DNA of 64,000 nucleotides from Endozoicomonas sp. ISHI1 (GTDB lineage Bacteria; Pseudomonadota; Gammaproteobacteria; Pseudomonadales; Endozoicomonadaceae): NCBI RefSeq assembly GCF_024606225.1, contig NZ_JAGRPU010000004.1, positions 62,001 to 126,000 of the forward strand, read 5' to 3'. Shown piece by piece: positions 1 to 9,345 of this stretch (position 1 is its first letter; each line of letters starts with the position of its first letter). The notes under the pieces were generated by a model. It saw only the letters and a program-made list of their open reading frames with translations, ran no database searches and was not told where the DNA came from. The position numbers and the translations under genes were made by a program.

Positions 1-333
1 CCACCATTCATCCATATCTTCACCGTCTGACCAGGGGGCCGCATTGGCTCTCACCCGGCATTTGGCAAACTGGTTCAGGCTTCTGGCACAGGCCATGTCA
101 TCACTCCATGGGGTTTTATTGGCTTTGAACCAGATGCTGGTCCAGGCTTTGCCAACAGCGCCCTCAACAATCATGACGGGCGCTGATCCTTCCTCGCCAT
201 GCAGCAGAAAGTCGTGAACTTTCTTGCCGCTACTCAGCACTTCAAGAGTATCAAAATGAGCTCTGAGCCATTTCCGGATCATCTCCAGGCTCAGGTCTTT
301 GGCATAGATTTCAATATCTTCAATGTTATTCAT
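1..333 (-). CDS. Conserved hypothetical protein, cut by the window edge
   Basis: An open frame runs from an ATG at 333 leftwards off the edge (111 codons seen, no stop). The visible protein begins MNNIEDIEIYAKDLSLEMI and is a mixed alpha/beta soluble protein with a conspicuous WSDD/WSDG pair and many Trp residues near the visible end. I do not recognise the family. It starts 33 bp after the dapE stop on the same strand, so it is probably co-transcribed with dapE. The upstream sequence has only a weak ribosome-binding site (CCTCT just before the ATG). The C-terminus is unknown. Confidence 0.6.
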   Translation of the reverse strand, partial: MNNIEDIEIYAKDLSLEMIRKWLRAHFDTLEVLSSGKKVHDFLLHGEEGSAPVMIVEGAVGKAWTSIWFKANKTPWSDDMACARSLNQFAKCRVRANAAPWSDGEDMDEWW

Positions 334-366
334 AGAGGGTTATAGCGTTATAAATGGAGCATAAAT

Positions 367-1530
<1,164 letters not shown>

Positions 1531-1647
1531 TCACTTGGAACGGTGATTGTACCACGTCATGAACTTGCCAGCCGAGCCAATAAAGTCTCCGGAATACCAG
1601 GGTTTTCAGTTTTGTTGCCCTGGCTATCAACAAGACATTGGCTCAGC

Positions 1648-1687
1648 CCAAGATCAAGACCAAAGGCTTAATCGATCTTGATCTTGG
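1648..1687. repeat. 12-bp perfect inverted repeat over a stop codon
   Basis: CCAAGATCAAGA (1648-1659) and its exact complement TCTTGATCTTGG (1676-1687) flank a 16-base loop. The right arm encodes the last residues of the minus-strand gene ending at 1668, and the stop lies in the loop. It could act as a transcript-end stem-loop, but no T-run follows on the minus strand, so a factor-independent terminator is not supported. Confidence 0.45.
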
Positions 1688-3152
1688 TAGGGTCGGCCAG
1701 ATCCGATAACGCTTTTAGCGTCATTGATTTCTGTAATTCATCGGTTGAAGACTGCTCCAGTTTTTCACAAGCATTCTCGAAGGCCTGTGGCTCAAGGTAA
1801 CACACCTTAAAAATTGTTTTCAGCCTTTCTGCCAGTTCAATTCTTTCCGCACGAACACAAAAGTCAATGAGCGGGTTGAGCAGGAACAATTTGTCTTTGA
1901 CCGGTCCGGAAAGCAGACAGGTATAACACCGGATGAAACTCTCGAAACCTACAATCTTGTGAGGTTCCATGCGATCAACATCGACCAGAGTTTGTTGCAA
2001 AATATCCAGAACGGTGTCTTTAATTATCTGATGGTCAGCTGCCCCGGGATATCCCTGTTCTAGCAGTTTCACGACAGAGCCCCGGTAAAATGGATCCCTG
2101 AGGGCTTTGCAAAGATCCTTGTCGTTAAGGCGGATACTGACCGATGCAATTTCTTTATCCCATTCATTCGCCCATTTCTCCGCCCAAGTGAAATGACCCC
2201 TGGTAACCAAGAGATTCAGGAGGGAGTAAGCCAGCTCTGCATCCTTGATGCCGAATTTGAAAAATTCCATAAAACACTTCCCAATATCCTCAAAATCTCT
2301 TTCGTCCAGTTTTCGCAGCCATTTGGAGTCTCCCAGGCATTTTTCCAGCCCGTCAGCGAGCGTTTTCCTGGCAATCTCCATGGTTTGATGATCTTGCATA
2401 TTTGCCAGGGCCAGTATCGCTTTGCCGTGGTCATGAAAGTAGTGTCCGTGAGGTTCGTCGGTATGTTTAGTGTATGGCGCTTCATTCTGGACCAGTTTAG
2501 CGAGGGCTACCTGAAAATGATTTGCTTCCAGAGTTGCCTGATGTTTATTTTTAAAATACTGGGCATGTGGCAAATCTCCCCGGACGACAAAAAGATTCAG
2601 AGCTGAATTCGCCAGTGCATTACCACCATTGCCACAGCTGGTCACCAAAGAGTCGATAAGCTTTTTCAGCTTTACGTACTCTTTTTCGGGTATTTTACGA
2701 ATAGATGGATAATTATCCTGCAAAATGGTTTTAAGGTTATCTTTGGCTAATTGCGCAGCTTGATCCGGAGATGACAGTTTCAGCGATGCCAGCAATGATT
2801 TTACCCGGGCGGCATCTTTTGCATCTATGGCCTCTGCCAGAGCAGGTAAAACCTCTGTTAGTTCCATCGGACTTACTGGTTGTGAATCGGCTGTCAGTTT
2901 GGAGCCCGTGTGTGCGGAGCTGCCGGAGACAGAAGAAGCGATTGTCCTTTCCGAAAGCGCTGCTGCAGCAGTCACTGTACCCGTTTCTCCGTAGCCAATA
3001 GCGCGGAAGAAACCGTTATAGATAGCGCCAAACCAGCTGTTTACAGCCCTTCCGTTTTCAGCCCTTCCTGAGCTTTCTGTTGACTGGACAGATAGCTCCT
3101 GCCTGATCGAGCTGTTCTGTTGCAGTGTTGATTGGGAATTAACAGGTTGCAT
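1668..3152 (-). CDS. Unrecognised all-helical 494-aa protein
   Basis: I do not recognise this family. The first ~110 residues are low-complexity, rich in Ser, Gln, Thr and Ala, with no signal peptide. The rest looks all-helical with weak TPR-like internal repetition: the segments around ALNLFVVRGDLPHAQYF and LLNLLVTRGHFTWAEKW align with each other. A His-rich patch (HTDEPHGHYFHDHG) lies between them. A disordered N-terminus before a helical-repeat body is common in secreted effectors, but that is only a resemblance. The ATG at 3152 is preceded by AGAGAGG at good spacing, so the start is well supported. The upstream DNA is very AT-rich. It is monocistronic or reads towards dapE. Confidence 0.75.
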   Translation of the reverse strand: MQPVNSQSTLQQNSSIRQELSVQSTESSGRAENGRAVNSWFGAIYNGFFRAIGYGETGTVTAAAALSERTIASSVSGSSAHTGSKLTADSQPVSPMELTEVLPALAEAIDAKDAARVKSLLASLKLSSPDQAAQLAKDNLKTILQDNYPSIRKIPEKEYVKLKKLIDSLVTSCGNGGNALANSALNLFVVRGDLPHAQYFKNKHQATLEANHFQVALAKLVQNEAPYTKHTDEPHGHYFHDHGKAILALANMQDHQTMEIARKTLADGLEKCLGDSKWLRKLDERDFEDIGKCFMEFFKFGIKDAELAYSLLNLLVTRGHFTWAEKWANEWDKEIASVSIRLNDKDLCKALRDPFYRGSVVKLLEQGYPGAADHQIIKDTVLDILQQTLVDVDRMEPHKIVGFESFIRCYTCLLSGPVKDKLFLLNPLIDFCVRAERIELAERLKTIFKVCYLEPQAFENACEKLEQSSTDELQKSMTLKALSDLADPTKIKID

Positions 3153-3170
3153 AATTTGTACCTCTCTGAG

Positions 3171-3199
3171 TTTAATTGAATTTAATTTAATATTGTCAA
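3171..3199 (-). promoter_or_regulatory. Weak candidate promoter for the 494-aa gene
   Basis: On the minus strand a perfect -35 hexamer TTGACA (3199-3194) lies in AT-rich DNA upstream of the start at 3152. The best -10 candidate at 17-bp spacing, ATTAAA (3176-3171), is poor. The remainder of the 3153-3479 gap holds the conserved block upstream of the calpain-like gene and nothing else I can define. Confidence 0.25.
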
Positions 3200-3479
3200 T
3201 GTCATCTTGGACAACACAAAGTGCAACTAGTTCCAGACAATCAAAATAGAAGAGCCAAACGTGTTTTCTCTTTCAATCATTGCAGGGACGATACCGATAA
3301 TCCCATTATCAACCAGCACACTGGCAAAGTACTTACCAGACGGATTCTGCTAACAAGGGTGTCCATTTCTCTGACCTATAAATGAACTCTTCGGAACCTT
3401 CTGGCGTCTAATTAATAACGAGCGGTATCGCAATACCTGACTTGCTACTCAAGGTGCTTTTCAGAGGAGTCAAAGTGCT

Positions 3480-4862
3480 ATGAATCGATTACACCATTTA
3501 TTACTGACGAGTCTGCTATTTTTTTCTGTCCAGGTTTTTGGCGGGGAATTCTCACCCGGCTATCCGTCGGCATACCGCTACTACCCAGAGCTGGCAGGTG
3601 CACTTGATAAAGACTTGGATGGCTTGCTCTCTTATGATGAGCTTATTGAGGGCTACCATGCACCGTATCTGAACAAAGACCTTTATCAAACCATCAGGCT
3701 CTACCTTGTTAATTTCGAGTCATGGCAAAACCCTGTCACTGCCTCATTAAACAGGGAGAGCATCGAGCTGGCTGAACTGTCGGGGCGAGTCGCAAAGTAT
3801 CACCACGAGAAAGACAACATCTTCTGGGATGCCTGGCTTGCAAAGCCCGAACGGCAACTGTTTGCCGAGGGCTATAGACGACTTTTTCCCCACGGTCTGA
3901 CCAGTGTTACTGCGGATAATCTCCTGCAGGAGTATTTTCCAGATTGTGTTCTGATCGCTTCGCTGACCTCAATAGTCAGCTCAGAAACGGGAAAAAGGCT
4001 CACATTCAATTACTTTTACCCCATCGATGAACAGACGTTTGAAATTGTTTTTCCCGGGATTGGTAGAGGTGAGGTGATTCAATTCAGAGAAGTTGAGCGT
4101 TACTCACACTTTGCCAAAACACGCGACGGCGGTAACTGGCTGGCGATGCTGGAGGCCGCTTTTGCTCATCTGTCGAAAAGATATTATAACAAACGCGGAG
4201 GAGATGATCAGGTGCGATTCCAGTATCATCAATATTCTGAGCTGGACCGGGTACTCCCATCAATAGCCATTGAGGCACTCATGAATTCGCCTTCCTGGCA
4301 CATCAACCCGCAATTTGATACTCAGTATCGGTTAAAGAAACTACTCAACTCTTTTGTGGATGATGAAAAAATAGCAACTTTTTATATTGCCCCAGAGTTG
4401 TCAGCCCCCTTGAAGCTAAGGCCATTCGCGGGAATCAAACCCCAACACAGCTATAGTCTGATTGGTTATGACAAAGAAAAAGAGATTGTTTATATTCGTG
4501 ACCCCCATGGTCAGACTGGTGCGCGTGAAAATCTCTTTACCATTAATCGACATATCCAACCTCTTTCTTCAGAAAATAGCGTCATATATGAATACATGGC
4601 TAGTAATCCAAGTTCCCCTGATTATGGATTCGCTTTAGGCCTGACGAAGTCCCAAGTAACCGTTATTCTTAATCAAACTTATCCGGAGGAAATGGCTGCA
4701 AGACCGGGTGTCATTCCTTCAAATATTGCAAGGTCGAAGTCTACATCTGAGAGAAGCCCCGCGAATACCGGCATCATCGAAATGACCGTACAACAAGTCA
4801 TTGATACCTTTAATCTCATGTACATCAGTATTTGCGGGCCGTACCAATGCCCAAATGACTAA
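3480..4862 (+). CDS. Secreted EF-hand/calpain-like (C2-type) protein, copy A
   Basis: 460 aa. Residues 1-21 form a signal peptide (LLLTSLLFFSVQVFG core). A canonical 12-residue EF-hand loop follows at D43-E54 (D1, D3, D5, G6, S9, E12 all present), implying Ca2+ binding. The body resembles a calpain core: PDCVLIASL places Cys156 where calpains have GDCWLLAAL; NWLAMLEAAFAHL resembles the calpain W-x3-LEKAYAK motif; and QHSYSLIGYD (His323) is followed by VYIRDPHG, matching the calpain His and Asn motifs. Asp341 occupies the usual catalytic Asn position, so activity is uncertain. GAGGAG sits 10 bases before the ATG. Export to periplasm, medium or host is inferred. Copy B lies immediately downstream. 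Confidence 0.8.
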   Translation: MNRLHHLLLTSLLFFSVQVFGGEFSPGYPSAYRYYPELAGALDKDLDGLLSYDELIEGYHAPYLNKDLYQTIRLYLVNFESWQNPVTASLNRESIELAELSGRVAKYHHEKDNIFWDAWLAKPERQLFAEGYRRLFPHGLTSVTADNLLQEYFPDCVLIASLTSIVSSETGKRLTFNYFYPIDEQTFEIVFPGIGRGEVIQFREVERYSHFAKTRDGGNWLAMLEAAFAHLSKRYYNKRGGDDQVRFQYHQYSELDRVLPSIAIEALMNSPSWHINPQFDTQYRLKKLLNSFVDDEKIATFYIAPELSAPLKLRPFAGIKPQHSYSLIGYDKEKEIVYIRDPHGQTGARENLFTINRHIQPLSSENSVIYEYMASNPSSPDYGFALGLTKSQVTVILNQTYPEEMAARPGVIPSNIARSKSTSERSPANTGIIEMTVQQVIDTFNLMYISICGPYQCPND

Positions 4863-4945
4863 TGAGAATAAACCGATAAAAAAATACATCGTACAAATAC
4901 CGTCTACACTCCTCTGCCCTATCTACCAATAAACATAGAGTTGTT

Positions 4946-4975
4946 ATGACTAAATTAATGACGACTTTGTTTTGA
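4946..4975 (+). pseudogene. Vestigial 5' end of the modA-like gene
   Basis: ATG plus eight codons (MTKLMTTLF) and a TGA. This aligns with the first codons of the real gene at 6808 (MTTLMPTLF), including the upstream ACATAGAGTTGTT. It is a duplication footprint left when the calpain-like gene was copied together with the start of its downstream neighbour, and is not expected to be functional. Confidence 0.75.
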
Positions 4976-5074
4976 CCTTGCCAGAAAAAAACGATGAATT
5001 TTTGCTTTTATTCCCTTTAATTCTGGAAGGTTGATAGCAGGTTTTTCAAAATCAACCGTGATCTGTTGAGTCAT
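4955..5074 (-). CDS. Short orphan ORF, possible 5' gene fragment
   Basis: A 39-codon ORF reads leftwards from an ATG at 5074. It begins MTQQITVDFEKPAINLPELK and runs into the duplication junction near 4975, its last codons lying in duplicated sequence. The coding-like composition and abrupt end suggest the truncated N-terminus of a gene lost in the duplication. I do not recognise it. The remaining 5075-5205 holds nothing I can define. Confidence 0.25.
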   Translation of the reverse strand: MTQQITVDFEKPAINLPELKGIKAKIHRFFLARSKQSRH

Positions 5075-5341
5075 TGACAGGATTACTAACCGGAATACTT
5101 TGATTTGAATTTCGGAAATCTGGCTCAGCCCTGAAAAACTATCGAAAACAATACAGGCAGACTCATAAGGAAAGAGTTTTCACAGCATTTTAAAAGGCCC
5201 ACGATGATTCTGCTAACAAGAGTGTCGATTTCACGAACCCATATATGAACTCTTCGGAACCTTCTGTTATCTAATTAATAGCGAGTTGTATCACAATAAC
5301 TGACGAGCTACTAAGGTGCTTTTTTGAGGAGTCAAAGTACT

Positions 5342-6727
5342 ATGGATTGCTTATACCATTTATTACTGACGAGTCTGCTGTTTTTTTCTGTCCAGGTTTT
5401 TGGCGGGGGAGGGGGGCCAGGCTATCCGTCGGCACACCGCTACTACCCAGAGCTGGCAGGTGCACTTGATAAAGACTTGGATGGCTTGCTCTCTTATGAT
5501 GAGCTTATTGAGGGCTACCATGCACCGTATCTGAACAAAGACCTTTATCAAACCATCAGGCTTTACCTTGTTAATTTCGAGTCATGGCAAAACCCTGTCA
5601 CTGCCTCATTAAACAGGGAGAGCATTGAGCTGGCTGAACTGTCGGGGCGAGTCGCAAAGTATCACCACGAGAAAGACAACATCTTCTGGGATGCCTGGCT
5701 TGCAAAGCCCGAACGGCAACCGTTTGCCGAGGGCTATAGACGACTTTTTCCCCACGGTCTGACCAGTGTTACTGCGGATAATCTCCTGCAGGGGTATTTT
5801 CCAGATTGTGTTCTGATCGCTTCGCTGGCCTCAATAGTCAGCTCAGAAACGGGAAAAAGGCTCACATTCAATTACTTTTACCCCATCGATGAACAGACGT
5901 TTGAAATTGTTTTTCCCGGGATTAGTAAAGGCGAAGTGATTCAATTCAGAGAAGTTGAGCGTTACTCACACTTTGCCAAAACACGCGACGGCGGTAGCTG
6001 GCTGGCGATGCTGGAAGCCGCTTATGCTCATATGTTGAAAAGATATCGTAATGTACGCAGACGAAATGATCGGGCGCGATTCCAGTATCATCAATATTCT
6101 GAGCTGGCCAGAGTACACCCATCATTAGCCATTGGGGCACTCATATATCCAACTACCGGGCACACCAACCCGCAATTTGAAACTCAGGATCGGTTAAAGA
6201 AACTACTCAACTCTTTTGTGGATGATGAAAAAGCAGCAGCTTTTTTTATTAACTCAGCGTTTTCAGCCCCCTTGAAGCTAAGGCCATTTGCGGGAATCAA
6301 ACCCCAACACGCCTATAGTCTGATTGGTTATGACAAAGAAAAAGAGATGGTTTATATTCGTGACCCCCATGGTCGGACGAGTGCGCGTGAAAATCTCTTT
6401 ACCATTAATCGACATATCCAACCTCTTTCTTCAGAAAATAGCGTCATATATGAATACATGGCGAGTAATCCCGGATCCCCTGACTATGGATTTGCTTCAG
6501 GCCTGACGAAGTCCCAGGTAACCATTATTCTAAATCAAACTTTTCCAAAGGAAATGGCTGCAAGGCAGGGCGCCATTCCTGCAAATGTTGCAAGATCGAA
6601 GACTACAATCAAGAGAAGCTCTGCCAATACTGGTATCATTGAAATGACCGTACGACAGGTCATTGATACCTTTAACTTCATGTACATCAGCATGTGCGGA
6701 CCCTACCAATGCCCAAATGAGGAGTGA
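5342..6727 (+). CDS. Secreted EF-hand/calpain-like (C2-type) protein, copy B
   Basis: Near-identical paralog of the gene at 3480: same signal peptide, EF-hand loop, PDCVLIASL Cys motif, QHAYSLIGYD His motif and IRDPHG with Asp at the Asn position. I chose the ATG at 5342 because it aligns with copy A and has GAGGAG at 5326-5331; an in-frame TTG at 5324 lies upstream of that site. Differences cluster in two places: the mature N-terminus (GGGGGPG for GGEFSPG) and the segment matching residues 228-310 of copy A (for example KRYRNVRRRNDRARF for KRYYNKRGGDDQVRF). The substrate or partner surface may therefore be diverging while the catalytic core is kept. Confidence 0.8.
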   Translation: MDCLYHLLLTSLLFFSVQVFGGGGGPGYPSAHRYYPELAGALDKDLDGLLSYDELIEGYHAPYLNKDLYQTIRLYLVNFESWQNPVTASLNRESIELAELSGRVAKYHHEKDNIFWDAWLAKPERQPFAEGYRRLFPHGLTSVTADNLLQGYFPDCVLIASLASIVSSETGKRLTFNYFYPIDEQTFEIVFPGISKGEVIQFREVERYSHFAKTRDGGSWLAMLEAAYAHMLKRYRNVRRRNDRARFQYHQYSELARVHPSLAIGALIYPTTGHTNPQFETQDRLKKLLNSFVDDEKAAAFFINSAFSAPLKLRPFAGIKPQHAYSLIGYDKEKEMVYIRDPHGRTSARENLFTINRHIQPLSSENSVIYEYMASNPGSPDYGFASGLTKSQVTIILNQTFPKEMAARQGAIPANVARSKTTIKRSSANTGIIEMTVRQVIDTFNFMYISMCGPYQCPNEE

Positions 6728-6807
6728 GAATAAACCGATAAAAAAATACATCACATAAATACCGTCTATACTTCTTTGCCCTATCTACCAGTAAACATAG
6801 AGTTGTT

Positions 6808-7887
6808 ATGACTACATTAATGCCGACTTTATTCAGCTGCCCCAAATGGAGTTTCAAAGAGTATTGGCAGTCTCTCAGGTCTAGTATACGACATGGTTTT
6901 TTTAAAAAAGTCTATCGATCCGCCTTTTTTGTTCTGGCTCTGATATTTCTCAGTCCCGCAGTGTTATCAGACACCCTGAAAGTTGCGGTTGCATCCAACT
7001 TTTACCCGACCGCTGTTGAATTGAAAAAAGTCTTTGAAAAACGCCATTCGGACATTGATCTTATGCTTGTGATGGGTTCGAGTGATGACCTGTTCGGCCG
7101 TATTGTGAATGGTGAAAACTTTGACGTCTTTCTCAGCGCAGATGAAACCCATCCGGCCACGCTGGAGCAACTGGGTAGAATCAAGAAAGATTCACGGAAA
7201 ACCTTTGCCTTTGGCCGACTTGCATTCCTGCACAAGATGGGTAACCAGACCGATGATCATGGTCACGGTCATGGAAAAGAGACAATATCGGTGAAGGAGT
7301 TGAGTGAATTTATGGCCAAGCATAGCGGTCAGGACGTCTATATTCCGGATCCTCAGGATTCTCCCTATGGCAAGAGGGCAAAAGCGCTGCTTGACTCTAC
7401 AGGGTTGTACTATTCCCTTAATGAAACGGGGAGAATCAAGATCGAAGACAGCGCTCATGATGTCTGGGATAACAGCAAGAATAAAACGGAGGTATTTGCC
7501 TTGCTCCCGGCCTCGTTAGTGTTTCACGGAGATGATGATCACTCCGCGGATACTCATGACGTAAAGCACGGTTACCCCGAAGTCGATGAAGTGTCCCTGT
7601 TAAAAGACACTGATTTTCACCGTCTCAAGCAGCAGATGGTGATACTCCGTAACGCTGCTAACAACAAAGCCGCTGAAACCTTTACAGCGTTTATGCTGTT
7701 ACCCAGTATTCAGTCCTATATTGGCGATCATGGTTACTATCCGGCAAGTTATTCTGATGAATGCAATCCTGTTGATGCTTCATCCGCTGTTTCTTATGTT
7801 TCAGCTATTCCTTCTGGCGGTGTTTTGTATGTTGTTGTTTCCGCAGTCGTTGTTTCCTTTATTAACGGAGGTTATCGCCGTTTCTAA
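6808..7887 (+). CDS. ModA-like substrate-binding protein with His-rich inserts
   Basis: Residues ~55-330 match the periplasmic molybdate/oxyanion-binding fold of ABC importers: DTLKVAVASNFYPTAVELKKVFE, a GSSDDLFGRIVNGENFDVFLSAD segment, and TAETFTAFMLLPSIQSYIGDHGYY near the end. A basic N-terminus then a hydrophobic run ending SPAVLS-D forms the export signal. Unusual points: two His/Asp-rich insertions (DDHGHGHGKE and GDDDHSADTHDVKHG) that could bind Zn2+, Ni2+ or Cu2+, a C-terminal hydrophobic tail after CNPVD that may anchor the protein, and no modB or modC nearby. The anion specificity is therefore doubtful and I assign no symbol. The start codon lies in sequence shared with the upstream duplication. 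Confidence 0.75.
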   Translation: MTTLMPTLFSCPKWSFKEYWQSLRSSIRHGFFKKVYRSAFFVLALIFLSPAVLSDTLKVAVASNFYPTAVELKKVFEKRHSDIDLMLVMGSSDDLFGRIVNGENFDVFLSADETHPATLEQLGRIKKDSRKTFAFGRLAFLHKMGNQTDDHGHGHGKETISVKELSEFMAKHSGQDVYIPDPQDSPYGKRAKALLDSTGLYYSLNETGRIKIEDSAHDVWDNSKNKTEVFALLPASLVFHGDDDHSADTHDVKHGYPEVDEVSLLKDTDFHRLKQQMVILRNAANNKAAETFTAFMLLPSIQSYIGDHGYYPASYSDECNPVDASSAVSYVSAIPSGGVLYVVVSAVVVSFINGGYRRF

Positions 7888-7898
7888 TTCCCGGCTTT

Positions 7899-7926
7899 GA
7901 GCTTGTCGAAGTCTTTCGACAAGCTC
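7899..7926. repeat. REP-like hairpin between convergent genes
   Basis: GAGCTTGTCGAA (7899-7910) and its exact complement TTCGACAAGCTC (7915-7926) enclose a 4-base loop. The motif resembles the short GCTTGTCGAA-type palindromes dispersed in many proteobacterial genomes. It sits between the converging modA-like gene and nth, where it could limit read-through or stabilise mRNA 3' ends. No T-run follows. Confidence 0.5.
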
Positions 7927-7954
7927 AGGACGAGAGGGGGCTCTATGTCTTGGA

Positions 7955-8587
7955 TCAGGAAATCTTTTCCTTGAATTCACACAAATCTTCGATAATACAG
8001 CTGCCGCATTGAGGCTTTCTGGCTTTGCAGACGTAGCGTCCATGAAGAATGAGCCAGTGATGGGCGTCCAGAAGAAAGTCTTTGGGAACCAGTCTGACCA
8101 GTTTTTTTTCTACTTCGAGCACATTCTTGCCCGGAGCAATTCCGGTGCGGTTGGAAACCCGGAATATGTGAGTGTCCACAGCCATAGCAGGCTGTTTGAA
8201 AGCGGTGTTCAGCACCACGTTTGCAGTTTTTCTACCCACACCGGGTAGTGCTTCCAGGGCTTCTCGGGTATCAGGGACTTCACCGTCATGCTGTTCCAGC
8301 AGCATTTTACAGGTTTTAATGACATTTTCGGCTTTGGCATTGAACAGGCCAATAGTTTTGATATATTCCTTCAGGCCTTCAACACCCAGATCAAAAATGG
8401 TCCGGGGTGTATTGGCCACCGGGAATAATTTATCCGTTGCCTTGTTCACGCCAACGTCCGTTGCTTGAGCTGAAAGAATCACAGCGATCAAAAGCTCGAA
8501 GGATGAGGAGTAATTCAGTTCTGTCGTCGGGTTAGGGTTTTGGTCCCGCAAACGGCTAAAAATCCGGGTTCTTTTTTCCTTATTCAT
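7955..8587 (-). CDS. nth: Endonuclease III, DNA glycosylase/AP lyase
   Basis: Base-excision repair enzyme removing oxidised pyrimidines and cleaving the AP site. The 210-aa length is typical. The helix-hairpin-helix [15 protein letters not shown] carries the catalytic Lys, [13 protein letters not shown] carries the catalytic Asp, and the C-terminal C-x6-C-x2-C-x5-C ([17 protein letters not shown]) binds the 4Fe-4S cluster. The start overlaps the rnfE stop by 4 bp (ATGA), so it is translationally coupled as the last gene of the rnf operon, the arrangement found in E. coli (rsx-nth). Confidence 0.95.
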   Translation of the reverse strand: MNKEKRTRIFSRLRDQNPNPTTELNYSSSFELLIAVILSAQATDVGVNKATDKLFPVANTPRTIFDLGVEGLKEYIKTIGLFNAKAENVIKTCKMLLEQHDGEVPDTREALEALPGVGRKTANVVLNTAFKQPAMAVDTHIFRVSNRTGIAPGKNVLEVEKKLVRLVPKDFLLDAHHWLILHGRYVCKARKPQCGSCIIEDLCEFKEKIS

Positions 8588-9345
8588 CGGATATTTCCAG
8601 TCACTCGAACACGTTTACTGCCAACCTCTGATAACGGTTCTTGAGCTTTTCTGGCTTCTTCCTGCTTTTTGTCGATGACATTTTTGATAGCAATCAGAAA
8701 CCCCATAAAGACAAAGGCTCCCGGGGGGAGGATGGCGAACAGAAACTGTTTGTAATCCTGGAAAACGACAATTGACCAGTTTTGAGCGGCAGGGCCCAGA
8801 AGCAGATCCATGCCCGAGAACAGTGTTCCCTGACCAATCAGTTCCCGAAGTGCTCCCAGCAGAACCAATATGGCAGCAAAGCCTGCTCCCATCATCAATC
8901 CATCAAAAGCGGCAGGAATCACAGGCTGTTTAGAGGCGTAGGCATCTGCACGTCCCAAAATAATGCAGTTGGTGACAATCAGGGGAATGAAAATACCCAG
9001 AATTTTATACAACTCATAGGTGTAAGCCTGCATCAAAAGCTCGATACAAGTGGTAAAAGAGGCGATGACCATAACAAAGACAGGCAGGCGAATCGCATCA
9101 GTCACCTGATGTCGAATAAGGGAAACAACTATGTTTGAGCCCATGACCACCAGCATGGTAGCAATACCAAGCCCAAGAGCGTTAACCACACTGTTGGATA
9201 CACCCAGAAGGGGGCAAAGACCCAGCAGTTGGACCAGGGCCGGGTTGTTATGCCAGAGCCCGTTCCAGGCAATCCTGGCGGCTGATTGATCGGCGAACAA
9301 CGATTTTTTCTGCAGCGCTGAATCAGTAGCAACATCATCCGTCAT
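8584..9345 (-). CDS. rnfE: Rnf electron-transport complex subunit E
   Basis: Inner-membrane subunit of the Rnf (Rsx) complex, 253 aa with about six membrane segments. It is homologous to RnfA, both carrying an [25 protein letters not shown] or [21 protein letters not shown]-type motif (here [13 protein letters not shown]) and a central [15 protein letters not shown] loop; the conserved Cys residues lie in these two motifs. The C-terminal cytoplasmic tail ([15 protein letters not shown]) is charged. It overlaps rnfG upstream and nth downstream by 4 bp each. Confidence 0.95.
   Translation of the reverse strand: MTDDVATDSALQKKSLFADQSAARIAWNGLWHNNPALVQLLGLCPLLGVSNSVVNALGLGIATMLVVMGSNIVVSLIRHQVTDAIRLPVFVMVIASFTTCIELLMQAYTYELYKILGIFIPLIVTNCIILGRADAYASKQPVIPAAFDGLMMGAGFAAILVLLGALRELIGQGTLFSGMDLLLGPAAQNWSIVVFQDYKQFLFAILPPGAFVFMGFLIAIKNVIDKKQEEARKAQEPLSEVGSKRVRVTGNIR

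Larger units (their letters stand above)
3343..6835 (+). repeat. Direct tandem duplication, offset about 1862 bp
   Basis: Unit 1 (about 3343-4975) and unit 2 (about 5206-6835) align almost throughout. The alignment covers the upstream block (from GATTCTGCTAACAAG through the GAGGAGTCAAAG ribosome-binding site), the whole calpain-like gene, the 3' untranslated stretch, and the start codon plus about ten codons of the modA-like gene. Equivalent start codons are exactly 1862 bp apart (3480/5342 and 4946/6808). About 230 bp of unrelated sequence (4976-5205) separates the units. Confidence 0.9.
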
